A stretch of DNA of 64,000 bases from Amycolatopsis sp. NBRC 101858 (GCF_030269325.1 NZ_BSTD01000001.1:1876681-1940680), one strand, 5' to 3'. Numbered from the stretch's first letter, positions 42,475 to 51,143 are shown. Program-made: numbers and translations. Notes: generated by a model from the sequence alone, not told the origin.

Positions 42475-43626
42475 CTAAGGGGCAGTCCAGCCGCGCTGGT
42501 CGCCGCCGGAGCGGGAAGCGCCGTTGAGCCGCATCTTCGCCGCCTCGGCGCGCTCGCGCTCGGCCAGCTCCGCGTGCAGCTCACGCAGCAGCGCCCGGTC
42601 GCGCTCGCTCAGGCTCGGGTCGTCCAGGTCCAGCGCCGGCAGCTCGACGACCTCGTGCATCGACGGCTTGCCCGCGGCGATCTCGCGGCCCTTCTCCGGA
42701 TCCTCGGCCAGCGCCTGCCGCAGCTGCGCGACCTCGGCCGGCGTCAGGTCGGCGGTGCGCTCCGCCCGGGTCTCGGACCGGTCGGAGGACCGCTCCGACC
42801 GCGACTGGCGCGGCGGTTCCGGTGCGGGCGGCGGCGACACGATCGGCACCACCGGGGCGACCGGCTCCGGCGGGGTCGTCGTGGCGGTGCTCGACCGCAT
42901 GCTGTGCCTGCTGCCCGAGGACTCCGCGACCGGTTCCGGCGCCACCGCGGCCGGCGCCTTGACCGGCTCCGGCCGGTACACCGACGTGGTCGACGTCGTG
43001 CTCCCGGTCACCCAGGCCGGCGACGCGGCCGCCGAAGCGGCCTGGTGGTACTCGGAGTGCGCGACGCCGGGGCCGCTGACCTCGACGACGGAGTGGATCC
43101 CGGCCCGGCGCAGTGCCGTGTCGACGCGGAACGCGACGGCCGGCGGGTTGCCCTCCGGCCCCAGCTCGACGAGCACCACGCGCTGCGGCAGCGCGCCCGG
43201 CACGCTGCCGGCCGGCGTGTTGCGCCACACCGCGTGCACCGAGCGGACGTCCGGCAGGACCTGCAGGGTCCGGTCGAGCGCCTCGGCGATGCCGAACTCC
43301 GGGGAGTTCTCGCCGCTGAACCGGTGCGTGCTGACCTGCTCGGCCTCGTCGACCAGCAGGTCGTTCGCCAGCGTCGCGTCCGACCGGCTCATCTCGAGCA
43401 CCAGCGCCAGCTCCCGCTGCTCGGCGGAGCTGACCGGGATCCGGCCCGCGATGAGCGTGCCGGTGGTCAGCTCGACCGCCTCGTCGATGTGCGCCCGGGC
43501 GATCAGCTCGCGTGCTTCGGTGAGCGCGCTGTCGTCGATCCGGCCCGCCAGGGCCAGTAACAGGTTGTGCAGGCGCAGGGGCACCGAGAACCCGTCCATG
43601 GGCGGGCCGTCGTGGACCTCCACCAT
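42475..43626 (-). CDS. Uncharacterised protein, helical N-domain plus disordered centre
   Basis: 383 aa from GTG 43624-43626. N-terminal ~100 residues are helical: HNLLLALAGRIDDSALTEARELIARAHIDEAVELTTGTLIAG. This pattern recurs in the next protein upstream. An alpha/beta segment (RTLQVLPDVRSVHAVWRNTPAG...QRVVLVELGPEG) follows, also shared. Residues ~195-290 are Pro/Ser/Thr-rich and disordered. The C-terminus is charged coiled coil (SERDRALLRELHAELAERERAEAAK). No known domain recognised. Probably Pseudonocardiales-specific and a partner or paralog of the 43663 product. Confidence 0.6.
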   Translation of the reverse strand: MVEVHDGPPMDGFSVPLRLHNLLLALAGRIDDSALTEARELIARAHIDEAVELTTGTLIAGRIPVSSAEQRELALVLEMSRSDATLANDLLVDEAEQVSTHRFSGENSPEFGIAEALDRTLQVLPDVRSVHAVWRNTPAGSVPGALPQRVVLVELGPEGNPPAVAFRVDTALRRAGIHSVVEVSGPGVAHSEYHQAASAAASPAWVTGSTTSTTSVYRPEPVKAPAAVAPEPVAESSGSRHSMRSSTATTTPPEPVAPVVPIVSPPPAPEPPRQSRSERSSDRSETRAERTADLTPAEVAQLRQALAEDPEKGREIAAGKPSMHEVVELPALDLDDPSLSERDRALLRELHAELAERERAEAAKMRLNGASRSGGDQRGWTAP

Positions 43627-43662
43627 TGCCTTGCTCCCTCCCAGCTCGCTGGCGGGCGAGCG

Positions 43663-44292
43663 TTATGCGGCTACTAGCCGGTTCCCCGTCACCGCGCCCA
43701 CGCAGACCAGCTCTGAGTCGGCCAGCGCGGCCCGGTGGTATCCCGGCAGGTCGAAGCGCGGCGGGATGACTTCGACGCTGGGCTCTTCGTCGCCCAGAAC
43801 GCGCAGCACCCGCTGCAGTTCGCCGGTCAACCTCGGCAGACCGTTCAGCGCGGTGATCAGCAGGACGCGCTTCGCGGTGCCCTGCCCGACCACACCGACG
43901 TGTCGCCAGCTCTGCCGCACTTCCCCCACGTCCGGGCGTCCCCGCAACGTTGCGTGGATCAACACGGACACGGAGTCGACCGAGTTAACCCATTCGGGCG
44001 CACTCGACGTGAATGTGTACCGGTTCTCGGTGACGTCGTCTACCCCCAGCGTCGAACTGACCTGGTGCCAGTCGGCGCCGTGCGGGATGAGCCCGGCCAC
44101 GAGCAGCCGGTACTCCGTCTGGTCGAGGTCAATCCTGTGCTTAAGCAAAGACCTCGGCAGGGTCCGGGCGAGCGTGCCCATGGCACCCTCGCCGAGCCAG
44201 TCGCGGAACCGCCACAGCAGCTGGTCGGGCAGCCGCCCGGCCAGCCGGAGCAGCAGCTCGTGAGTGGACTGCTCGATGTCCGGATCCATCAC
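43663..44292 (-). CDS. Uncharacterised protein related to the 42475 product
   Basis: 209 aa from GTG 44290-44292, overlapping the RidA stop (GTGA). It starts with the same helical module: HELLLRLAGRLPDQLLWRFRDWLGEGAMGTLARTLPRSLLKHRIDL. A ~130-residue alpha/beta domain follows, with VDSVSVLIHATLRGRPDVGEVRQSWRHV and AKRVLLITALNGLPRLTGELQRVLRVLG. It lacks the disordered and coiled-coil parts of its neighbour. Co-transcribed with RidA and the DUF4177 gene. Function unknown. Confidence 0.6.
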   Translation of the reverse strand: MMDPDIEQSTHELLLRLAGRLPDQLLWRFRDWLGEGAMGTLARTLPRSLLKHRIDLDQTEYRLLVAGLIPHGADWHQVSSTLGVDDVTENRYTFTSSAPEWVNSVDSVSVLIHATLRGRPDVGEVRQSWRHVGVVGQGTAKRVLLITALNGLPRLTGELQRVLRVLGDEEPSVEVIPPRFDLPGYHRAALADSELVCVGAVTGNRLVAA

Positions 44293-44744
44293 TGCACCTC
44301 CACGATCAGTTCGACCTCCACCGGCGACCCGATCGGCAGCTCCGCGACGCCGACGGCCGAGCGGGCGTGGACACCCGCGTCGCCGAAGACCTCGCCGAGG
44401 AGCTCGGACGCGCCGTTGACGACCGCGGGCTGGCCGGTGAAGCCCTCCGCGGAAGCCACGAAGCCGACAACCTTGACGATCCGCGCGACGTTGTCAATGC
44501 CGACCAGCGCGTGCACCGCCGCGAGCGCGTTGAGCGCCGACGTGCGCGCGTGGCCCTTCGCCTCTTCGGGGCTGATCTCCGCGCCGACCTTGCCGGTCGC
44601 GGCCAGCACGCCGTCGACGAAGGGCAGCTGGCCGGAGGTGTAGACGTGCTTGCCGCTCTGCACGGCCGGCACGTACGCGGCCAGCGGGGCGGCCACGCCG
44701 GGCAGCTCGATGCCGAGCTCCTTCAGCCGTTCGCTCCAGCTCAC
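44289..44744 (-). CDS. RidA/YjgF-family protein (Rv3678c-like)
   Basis: 151 aa from GTG 44742-44744. ERLKELGIELPGVAAPLAAYVPAVQSGKHVYTSGQLPF and the C-terminal VAELPIGSPVEVELIVEV are the long-form RidA pattern (LPIGSPVEVE-type). The catalytic Arg of enamine/imine deaminases is not at its usual place (VAELPIG where RidA has V-x-x-LP), so this may be the non-deaminase subgroup. Located five bases after the DUF4177 gene. Possible role in reactive-metabolite clearance. Confidence 0.85.
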   Translation of the reverse strand: MSWSERLKELGIELPGVAAPLAAYVPAVQSGKHVYTSGQLPFVDGVLAATGKVGAEISPEEAKGHARTSALNALAAVHALVGIDNVARIVKVVGFVASAEGFTGQPAVVNGASELLGEVFGDAGVHARSAVGVAELPIGSPVEVELIVEVQ

Positions 44745-44749
44745 GCGGA

Positions 44750-44911
44750 TCAGCCCTTCGGACGCTTGAGGTACGCGACGTGCTGCTCGCCCGTCGGGTT
44801 CGGCAGGACGGTGACCAGCTCCCAGCCGTCCTCGCCCCACTGGTCGAGGATCTGCTTCGTGGCGTGGATCAGCAGAGGGACCGTCGAGTACTCCCACTTG
44901 GTGGCGCTCAT
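44750..44911 (-). CDS. DUF4177 small protein (Rv3678A-like)
   Basis: 53 aa from ATG 44909-44911. KWEYSTVPLLIHATKQILDQWGEDGWELVTVLP is the DUF4177 pattern (W-EY, then a helix and DGWELV). It ends KRPKG. The family has a small beta-alpha-beta fold with no known function. First gene of the leftward RidA transcript, and divergent from the membrane-protein/ArsA genes, sharing an upstream region that carries a Crp-like site. Confidence 0.8.
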   Translation of the reverse strand: MSATKWEYSTVPLLIHATKQILDQWGEDGWELVTVLPNPTGEQHVAYLKRPKG

Positions 44912-44984
44912 GAACCGGGAGCGTAGCCAAGCGGGCAAGACGGCCGGGGGCCGCCGCCGGAAATCCGCGCGCGACGCGCCGTGG

Positions 44985-45000
44985 TGTGGTCCATCTCACG
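44985..45000. promoter_or_regulatory. Crp/GlxR-like site
   Basis: TGTGG-TCCATC-TCACG matches the TGTGAN6TCACA consensus at 8 of 10 fixed positions. Centre at -46.5 from the predicted start of the 45039 transcript (TAGCGT box at 45027-45032). Could also act on the divergent DUF4177/RidA genes. Confidence 0.5.
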
Positions 45001-45038
45001 CCGTCCCGCGGCGCCCGGCTCCCCGCTAGCGTTGCCCC

Positions 45039-45287
45039 GTGGAAACGTGGCGCGTGATCGCGACGGCCCTGCTCGCGGTGGCCGGGCTGCCCCTGGTGCT
45101 CGTCGTCATGGCCAAGGTGCGCGACCGGACGCAGAGCTCCGGCCAGGTCGCCCTCGGCGGCGTGATCACGTTCACGCTGCTGGTCGTCCTCGGTGTGCTC
45201 ATCCTCACCGTGCTGCCCGGGCTCGTCACCTGGGTGCTCGTCGCGGCGGTCGCCGCTGCGGTCAGCGTCATGCTGCTGGCCAGCTGA
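45039..45287 (+). CDS. Small two-helix membrane protein
   Basis: 82 aa from GTG 45039. Two or three hydrophobic stretches (VIATALLAVAGLPLVLVVMA; ALGGVITFTLLVVLGVLILTVLPGLVTWVLVAAVAAAVSV) separated by a short basic loop KVRDRTQSS. TAGCGT seven bases before the GTG suggests a leaderless mRNA. It precedes the two ArsA-like genes by 21 nt; a role with those membrane-targeting ATPases is conceivable but unproven. Confidence 0.6.
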   Translation: METWRVIATALLAVAGLPLVLVVMAKVRDRTQSSGQVALGGVITFTLLVVLGVLILTVLPGLVTWVLVAAVAAAVSVMLLAS

Positions 45288-45308
45288 GCACCGGTTTAGG
45301 GTGAAGAA

Positions 45309-46316
45309 GTGACCACTCCCCATGCCGGCTGGACCGACGAGCTTGCCCGCGCCCGGCTGCACTTCGTCACCGGCAAGGGCGGGACCGGCAAGACGACGCT
45401 CGCCGCGGCGCTCGGGCTCGCGCTCGCCCGCGAAGGCCGGCGCGTGCTGCTCATCGAAGTCGAGGGCCGGCAGGGCATCGCCCAGCTCTTCGACACCGAG
45501 CCGCTGCCCTACGCCGAGCAGCGCATCGCGTCCGTCCCCGGCGGGGGCGAGCTGCGCGCGCTGCACATCGACGTCGAAGCCGCGCTGCTCGAGTACTTCG
45601 AGATGTTCTACAACCTCGGCTTCGCCGGCCGGACGCTGCGGCGGATGGGCGCGATCGAGTTCGCGACCACCCTCGCGCCGGGCCTGCGGGACGTCCTGCT
45701 CACCGGGAAGATCAAGGAGTGCGTCGGGCGCACCGAGTCCGACGGGCGGCACACCTACGACGCCGTCGTCGTCGACTCGCCGCCGACCGGCCGGGTCGTC
45801 AAGTTCCTCGACGTCACCAAGGCCCTGACCGACCTCGCGAAGACCGGCCCGATCCGCGGCCAGGCCGAGGGGGTCGTGCGGCTGCTGCACTCCGGCGAGA
45901 CCGTGATCCACCTGGCCACGCTGCTGGAGGAGATGCCGGTCCGCGAGACCGTCGAGGCCGTCGCCGAGCTGGACGGCGCCGACCTGCGCCCGGGCGCGGT
46001 GCTGGTCAACCGGGTCCGGCCGCCGCGGCTGCCCGCCCGCTCGGTGACCGCCGCCGCGGACGGCCGCGTCGACGCCTCGCGCGTCCGCAGCGGCCTCGCG
46101 TCGGCCGGGCTGAAGCTGCCGGACGCCACCCTGGAGGCGCTGGTCGAGGAAACCGTCGAGCACGCCGTGCGGGTCGCCGCCGAGCAGCGGGCGCGCGAGC
46201 AGCTCGCCGAGGCGGACCTGCCGACGCTCGAGCTGCCGGACCTCACCGACGGCGTCGACGTCGCGGCCCTCTACGACCTGGCCGAGGCCCTGACCGACCA
46301 GGGGGTGCGGTTGTGA
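45309..46316 (+). CDS. Get3/ArsA-like ATPase, first copy (Rv3679-like)
   Basis: 335 aa from GTG 45309 (TAGGGT at 45296-45301 may be its own -10). Deviant Walker A KGGTGKTT (in [17 protein letters not shown]), [17 protein letters not shown] as switch II/Walker B, and [10 protein letters not shown] as the nucleotide-base motif. In mycobacteria the Rv3679-Rv3680 pair forms a heteromer reported to act in envelope stress and glycerol tolerance. Stop overlaps the start of the second copy (GTGA). Confidence 0.88.
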   Translation: MTTPHAGWTDELARARLHFVTGKGGTGKTTLAAALGLALAREGRRVLLIEVEGRQGIAQLFDTEPLPYAEQRIASVPGGGELRALHIDVEAALLEYFEMFYNLGFAGRTLRRMGAIEFATTLAPGLRDVLLTGKIKECVGRTESDGRHTYDAVVVDSPPTGRVVKFLDVTKALTDLAKTGPIRGQAEGVVRLLHSGETVIHLATLLEEMPVRETVEAVAELDGADLRPGAVLVNRVRPPRLPARSVTAAADGRVDASRVRSGLASAGLKLPDATLEALVEETVEHAVRVAAEQRAREQLAEADLPTLELPDLTDGVDVAALYDLAEALTDQGVRL

Positions 46317-47422
46317 CCACCATCGACATCGACGCATTGCTCGACGCGCCGGAGAGCCGCGTGATCGTCTGCTGCGGCTCCGGCGGCGTCGGCAAGACGA
46401 CCACGGCCGCGGCGCTGGCCCTGCGCGCGGCCGAGCGCGGCCGCCAGACCGTCGTGCTGACGATCGACCCCGCGCGGCGCCTGGCGCAGGCGCTCGGCCT
46501 GCGCGAGCTGGGCAACCACCCGAAGCAGGTGCAGGTCGAAGGGTTCGAACCCAAGGGCGAGCTGTGGGCGATGATGCTCGACATGCGCCGCACGTTCGAC
46601 GACATGGTGCGCGTGCACGCCGGCCCGGAACGCGCCGAGCAGCTGCTGCAGAACCCCTTCTACCAGACCATTTCCACGTCGTTCTCCGGCACGCAGGAGT
46701 ACATGGCGATGGAGAAGCTGGGCCAGCTCGCGGCCAGCGGCGACTGGGACCTGATCATCGTCGACACCCCGCCGAGCCGGTCCGCACTGGACTTCCTCGA
46801 CGCGCCGACGCGGCTGTCGTCCGCTTTGGACGGCCGGATGATCCGGCTCCTGACGGGCCCGGCGAAGGCCGGCGGCTGGGGCCTGCGCAAGGTGGTCAAC
46901 GCGGGGTTCTCGATGTTCGCGAAGGCCGTGTCGACGATCATCGGCGGCCAGCTGCTGACCGACGCGTCGGCGTTCATGCAGGCGTTCGACAGCATGTTCG
47001 GCGGCTTCCGCGAGCGCGCCCGCAAGACGGCCGAGCTGCTGCGCTCGTCGGGGACGTCGTTCCTGGTGGTGGCCGCGCCGGAGCCGGACGCGCTGCGCGA
47101 GGCGTCCTACTTCGTGGAGCGGCTGTCGTCGGAGTCGATGCCGCTGGCCGGGCTGATCGCGAACCGGACGCACCCGGTGCTGGCGTCCCTGTCCGGCTCG
47201 GAAGCGCGCACGGCGGCGGATTCCCTGCAGGGCGCGCCGTTGGCCGAGGCGGTGCTGCGCCTGCACGCGGACCGCGTCGACCTGGCAGCGCGCGAGGAGC
47301 GGCTGCTGGCGCGGTTCACCCGGGCGCACCCCGAGGTGGCGCTGGCCCGGGTGCCCGCGCTCGCCGGTGACGTGCACGACCTCGAAGGCCTGCGCGACAT
47401 CGGCGTGAAGCTCGCCGGCTGA
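46313..47422 (+). CDS. Get3/ArsA-like ATPase, second copy (Rv3680-like)
   Basis: 369 aa from GTG 46313. Walker [35 protein letters not shown], and [18 protein letters not shown] as the switch segment. [46 protein letters not shown] forms the helical substrate-groove region. Partner of the preceding ATPase. Substrate may be tail-anchored or other membrane proteins by analogy with Get3; unproven in bacteria. Confidence 0.9.
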   Translation: MTTIDIDALLDAPESRVIVCCGSGGVGKTTTAAALALRAAERGRQTVVLTIDPARRLAQALGLRELGNHPKQVQVEGFEPKGELWAMMLDMRRTFDDMVRVHAGPERAEQLLQNPFYQTISTSFSGTQEYMAMEKLGQLAASGDWDLIIVDTPPSRSALDFLDAPTRLSSALDGRMIRLLTGPAKAGGWGLRKVVNAGFSMFAKAVSTIIGGQLLTDASAFMQAFDSMFGGFRERARKTAELLRSSGTSFLVVAAPEPDALREASYFVERLSSESMPLAGLIANRTHPVLASLSGSEARTAADSLQGAPLAEAVLRLHADRVDLAAREERLLARFTRAHPEVALARVPALAGDVHDLEGLRDIGVKLAG

Positions 47423-47428
47423 CCAGCA

Positions 47429-47460
47429 CGGGCGGCGCGCCGGCAGGGCCGCGCCGCCCG
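47429..47460. terminator. Hairpin between convergent arsA2 and whiB genes
   Basis: Perfect 11-bp arms CGGGCGGCGCG (47429-47439) and CGCGCCGCCCG (47450-47460), 10-nt loop, no U-run. Likely bidirectional terminator. Confidence 0.6.
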
Positions 47461-47467
47461 CGGCCGC

Positions 47468-47764
47468 TCAGCCGACCTCCACCCGTTCCAATGCGTCCCT
47501 CTTGGCCGCTTCCAGCAGGTCGGCCCAGCTGACCACGTCGGGGCGGCGGCGCAGCAACGCCCGCCGCTCCCGCTCGGTCATGCCTCCCCACACGCCGAAG
47601 TTGATCCGGCCGTCGAGTGCTTCGGCGAGGCATTCCGTCCGGACCGGGCAGCCCATGCAGACCGCCTTGGCCCGGTTCTGCTCCGCGCCCCGGACGAACA
47701 AGCCGTCCGGGTCGGCGTCCCGGCAGGACGCGTTCATCCGCCAGCTCGACTGGTTGGTTTCCAT
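47468..47764 (-). CDS. whiB4: WhiB4-like iron-sulfur redox regulator
   Basis: 98 aa from ATG 47762-47764. Four cluster Cys at 14, 36, 39 and 45 (CMGCPVRTEC), then the G-V-W-G-G turn (57-61) and a basic C-terminal helix (MTERERRALLRRRPD). Position between the ArsA pair and ponA2 matches Rv3681c. A redox- or NO-sensing DNA-binding partner of the sigma factor; in M. tuberculosis WhiB4 controls antioxidant genes. Confidence 0.9.
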   Translation of the reverse strand: METNQSSWRMNASCRDADPDGLFVRGAEQNRAKAVCMGCPVRTECLAEALDGRINFGVWGGMTERERRALLRRRPDVVSWADLLEAAKRDALERVEVG

Positions 47765-48106
47765 ACCCCCAGCTCCCTACCCTGGTGATCGACGCACCAG
47801 CGGGGAAAGGCACTGCGCTCCTTGCCCCCGCGAGCGTGTCTCCCTCTGCTCACGTCGGTTCCGGGCACCTCCCCGGTGCCGGTGCCGCCGTTCGGACCAA
47901 GCGAGCTCCCACTCGCGTTGATCCATCCGACGGCTTGTCTTCGTGAGACGTTGACGGACTGTAGGGGCCCTCGGTTCCCCCCGTCGAGACCTAGAATGCC
48001 TTCCGTTACCAGATGTCACCGAAGGGGGTCGGTTTTGTCACTGATTTCACACCTGTGGAGACACGGCGTCACCGGCGCCTGACTCACTCCGGGTAGCCTG
48101 GCCCTC
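47765..48106. other. Divergent intergenic region whiB4 / ponA2
   Basis: 342 nt without a convincing gene. Contains TTGACG (47951), TAGAAT (about 47991), the Crp-like element at 48036-48051 and TAGCCT (48091-48096) near the ponA2 start. Exact promoters undecided. Confidence 0.5.
48036..48051 (+). promoter_or_regulatory. Crp-like element upstream of ponA2
   Basis: TGTCA-CTGATT-TCACA matches the Crp/GlxR consensus at 9 of 10 fixed positions (G to C in the left arm), 56-71 nt before the GTG. Confidence 0.4.
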
Positions 48107-50278
48107 GTGCGAAAAGCGGATGGTTTGTTCAAGCTCATCGGCCTCTGTCTGCTCGCGGGGGTACTCGTCGCCGGCATGCTCTTCCCCGTCGTGGGGGCGG
48201 CCGGTGTCATGTCCAACCAGGCCAGCGAGACCGTGGAGAAGACGTCCTCGGACCTCGCCGACATCCCGCCGCCGCTGGTCACCACGGTCACCGACAGCAC
48301 CGGCAAGCCGATCGCGACCCTGTACGACCAGTACCGGCTGCCGGTCAACGAGAACCAGATCAACGAGGCCATGAAGTGGGCCCTGGTCTCGGTCGAGGAC
48401 AAGCGGTTCTACGACCACCACGGCGTCGACTGGCAGGGCACGCTGCGCGCGGCCGTCAGCAACAGCACGGGCGCCGACACGCAGGGCGCCTCCACGCTGA
48501 CCCAGCAGTACGTCAAGAACTACCTGATCAACGTCGTCTACCGGACCGACCAGGTCGGGCAGAAGAAGGCCCAGGAGCAGTCGGTCGCCCGCAAGCTGAA
48601 GGAAGCGCGGATCGCGATCCAGCTCGAGACGAAGCTGAGCAAGCAGCAGATCCTGGCCGGGTACCTGAACATCGTCGAGTTCTCCCGGCAGATCTACGGG
48701 ATCGGCGCCGCAGCGCACGCGTACTTCAACACCACGCCGGAGAAGCTGACCGTGCCGCAGGCCGCGCTGCTGGCCGGCCTGGTGAACAACCCGATCAACA
48801 ACGACCCGTGGAAGCACGCCGACAAGGCCACCGCGCGCCGCAACCTCGTCCTCGACCGGATGGTCGAGAACAAGAAGCTGGCCAAGGCCGACGCCGACCG
48901 CTTCAAGGGCGAGCCGCTGGGCGTCGTGCCGGACTTCCCGGCCAAGCCCGCGGCCAACTGCATCGGCGCCGGCCCGGAGTCCGGGTTCTTCTGCCAGTAC
49001 GTCGAGGACTACCTGATCAAGTCCGGGATGACGAAGGACCAGCTCTACACCGGCGGCTACACGATCAAGAGCACGCTGGACGAGCGCGCCAACCACGAGG
49101 CGAAGGTCTCGGCCGAGGCGCAGGTCAACAAGACCCAGAAGTACGTCGCGAACACGTTGTCGCTGATCAAACCGGGCAAGGACCGGCACGAGGTGGTCGC
49201 GCTGGCGGCGAACCGCGACTACGGCCAGGACCAGGACGCCGGCCAGACGACGTACGCGCTGCCCACCGGCGTCTACAACACCGGCGGCGCGGGGTCGACG
49301 TACAAGATCTTCACCTCGGCCGCGGCGCTCGAAAAGGGCGTGGCGGGCATCTACTCCCCGGTGCAGGTGCCGGACTCCTACACTTCGCACGTTTTCCTCG
49401 GAGGTGCGAAGAGCTGCCCGAAGGCCGGCAACTCGAACTGGTATTGCGTCGGAAACGCAGGTGACTACAGCCGGATCGCCCAGGGCGCAACCTTGCAGAC
49501 CGCTCTGGCAACCTCGCCCAACACGGCGTTCGTGGAACTCGAGGACCGGCTGGGAAGCACGGCCCCCGGCATCGACATGGCCAAGCGGCTCGGCATGCGC
49601 GACACGATGGCGAGCAACATCGGCGGCGGCACGGTCGACCCGAAGGCGGACAAGCCGGAGAAGAGCCAGAGCCAGGCCGAGTACTACGGCCCGCGACCGG
49701 GCTGGGCGGGCTTCGGCGCGTTCACCCTGGGCTTCAGCCCGTTGAGCGGCCTGGAGCTGGGCAACGTCGCCGCGACAATTCTCTCCGGCGGTGTCTGGTG
49801 CCCGCCGACGCCGATCGCCGGTGTGACCGACCGCAACGGCGCGCCGGTGCCGGTCAAGGAAGCCCCGTGCGAGCAGGTGGTGCCCGAGGGCTTGGCGAAC
49901 ACACTCGCGGTCGGCATGAGCAAGGACGACCAGCCCGGCGGCGGCACATCGGCCGGCGCGGCGAGCGCCGTCGGCTGGAACCGCCCGATCATCGGCAAGA
50001 CGGGCACGACGCAGGGCAACGTCTCGGCGACGTTCGTCGGCGGCACGCCCCAGCTGGCGGGCGCGGCGATGACGTTCAAGTTCGGCGGCGGCCAGGGCGG
50101 TATCTGCGACTACGGTCCCGGCAACGTCCGAGTTTGCGGCAGCGGCGGCAACATCTTCGGCGGCAAGGCCCCGGCCCGCACGTGGTTCGGCGCGATGAAG
50201 AACATCATGGACGCCAGCCAACCGGTCTTGCCCTTGCCACAACCGGATCCCCAGTACATGGGCGGTCCGGGCCGGTAG
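48107..50278 (+). CDS. ponA2: Bifunctional class A penicillin-binding protein (PonA2-like)
   Basis: 723 aa from GTG 48107. Short cytoplasmic start, membrane anchor (LIGLCLLAGVLVAGMLFPVVG), then a GT51 glycosyltransferase (VSVEDKRFYDHHGVDWQG with Glu97; STLTQQYVKN; NIVEFSRQIYGIGAAAHAYF). A transpeptidase follows with SxxK at Ser397 (GSTYKIF), SPN in TSPNTAF and KTGT in GKTGTTQG. It polymerises and cross-links peptidoglycan. Unlike mycobacterial PonA2 it ends in a Pro-rich tail with no visible PASTA domain. Strong hairpin terminator follows. Confidence 0.92.
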   Translation: MRKADGLFKLIGLCLLAGVLVAGMLFPVVGAAGVMSNQASETVEKTSSDLADIPPPLVTTVTDSTGKPIATLYDQYRLPVNENQINEAMKWALVSVEDKRFYDHHGVDWQGTLRAAVSNSTGADTQGASTLTQQYVKNYLINVVYRTDQVGQKKAQEQSVARKLKEARIAIQLETKLSKQQILAGYLNIVEFSRQIYGIGAAAHAYFNTTPEKLTVPQAALLAGLVNNPINNDPWKHADKATARRNLVLDRMVENKKLAKADADRFKGEPLGVVPDFPAKPAANCIGAGPESGFFCQYVEDYLIKSGMTKDQLYTGGYTIKSTLDERANHEAKVSAEAQVNKTQKYVANTLSLIKPGKDRHEVVALAANRDYGQDQDAGQTTYALPTGVYNTGGAGSTYKIFTSAAALEKGVAGIYSPVQVPDSYTSHVFLGGAKSCPKAGNSNWYCVGNAGDYSRIAQGATLQTALATSPNTAFVELEDRLGSTAPGIDMAKRLGMRDTMASNIGGGTVDPKADKPEKSQSQAEYYGPRPGWAGFGAFTLGFSPLSGLELGNVAATILSGGVWCPPTPIAGVTDRNGAPVPVKEAPCEQVVPEGLANTLAVGMSKDDQPGGGTSAGAASAVGWNRPIIGKTGTTQGNVSATFVGGTPQLAGAAMTFKFGGGQGGICDYGPGNVRVCGSGGNIFGGKAPARTWFGAMKNIMDASQPVLPLPQPDPQYMGGPGR

Positions 50279-50290
50279 CGGTCACGACGT

Positions 50291-50329
50291 CGTAGGAGGG
50301 CCCGCGCGAAACGCGCGGGCCCTCCTACG
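50291..50329. terminator. Very strong hairpin after ponA2
   Basis: 18-bp perfect stem CGTAGGAGGGCCCGCGCG (50291-50308) / CGCGCGGGCCCTCCTACG (50312-50329) with an AAA loop, between convergent stops. No U-run; likely bidirectional. Confidence 0.8.
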
Positions 50330-50330
50330 G

Positions 50331-50801
50331 TCAGTACCAGCCGGTGAGGATCTGCTGGCCGTTGTGGTAGCCGCCCGCCCGGAACACCCAGCTCGTGCTC
50401 GGGTTCGTCAGCTGCGCCGCGGAGGTGATGCTGGCCTTGTTCTTCGGGTTGCTGAAGGGGCCGCACTGAAGCCAGGTCCGCCCGCCGTCGCGTGACCAGT
50501 CCATCCACACCGTGCCGGTCACCGGTATGTCCCACGTGCCGGTCCACAACTCGGCGTACCCCCGCGTCCGCCCGCCGAAGGTGCCGAAGAACAGGTTCAC
50601 CCGGGTCCCGTCGGACCAGAAGAGCTCGGGCCCGACCGGCCGGTAGTCAGCAGCCCCGTCGTCCGAAATGTCGACGAAACCGTTGGCGCCGCCGGCGCAG
50701 TCACCAGCACTCGCCGACGCCGTGCCGGCCGGCACGACCACGGCCGCCATCGCCGCGATCGCAGCAGCAAGAAAAGTAACTCTGGCGGAGATGATTCCCA
50801 T
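50331..50801 (-). CDS. Secreted protein of unknown function
   Basis: 156 aa from ATG 50799-50801 (GAGGCTACTT upstream). Signal peptide GIISARVTFLAAAIAAMAAVVVPAGTASASA. The mature ~125 residues are beta-rich with many Trp/Gly and two Cys (DCAGGANGFVDISDDG; TWDIPVTGTVWMDWSRDGGRTWLQC). No known catalytic motif. Together with the fragment at 50889 it forms a lower-GC insertion between ponA2 and the kinase, so recent acquisition is likely. Confidence 0.65.
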   Translation of the reverse strand: MGIISARVTFLAAAIAAMAAVVVPAGTASASAGDCAGGANGFVDISDDGAADYRPVGPELFWSDGTRVNLFFGTFGGRTRGYAELWTGTWDIPVTGTVWMDWSRDGGRTWLQCGPFSNPKNKASITSAAQLTNPSTSWVFRAGGYHNGQQILTGWY

Positions 50802-50888
50802 AAGTAGCCTCGATTCAACAATTCCTGAATTGTGCCGTAAATTTTGACCAAAGAGAGCGCGACGCGCCATACTTTATTCAGCGGCGAT

Positions 50889-51074
50889 TCAACACCAAGG
50901 AATAGGCAGAACGCTTCCTGGGTAGTCGATGTAATAGCTGGCCATCCACCCGGTCGTCCACAGGCCGCTACTGCCGGGGTAATAGACATCAACAGCGAGC
51001 CAATTCGGGTTGCCGCCAACCGTCTGACCAGCCTTTTGACAGCGCGGCACCAGGCCCCAGTCCGGGTTGATCAC
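50889..51074 (-). pseudogene. Remnant of a small secreted/Trp-rich protein
   Basis: 61 codons from a GTG at 51072-51074. The reading frame is open upstream to the kinase stop at 51144, with which it is in phase, but it has no signal peptide. NPNWLAVDVYYPGSSGLWTTGWMASYYIDYPG looks like the end of an SH3-like or lectin-like extracellular domain with two Cys. Most likely a 5'-truncated gene left by an insertion or deletion; a short intact ORF is the alternative. Confidence 0.4.
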
Positions 51075-51143
51075 CTGCCCATCGCTCCTGATGATGCCGC
51101 GAGCCAGGCTTCCCGGTCCCCGGGATTCGAGGATCAGGCGCGG

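Noticed and set aside
44289..46337. Long minus-strand open frame covering the ArsA-like genes
   Set aside because: Only its last 151 codons (RidA) are real; the rest is antisense to the ATPase genes.
50291..50329. Insertion-sequence terminal repeat
   Set aside because: The two arms are only 3 nt apart, forming a hairpin between convergent stops, with no transposase gene nearby.
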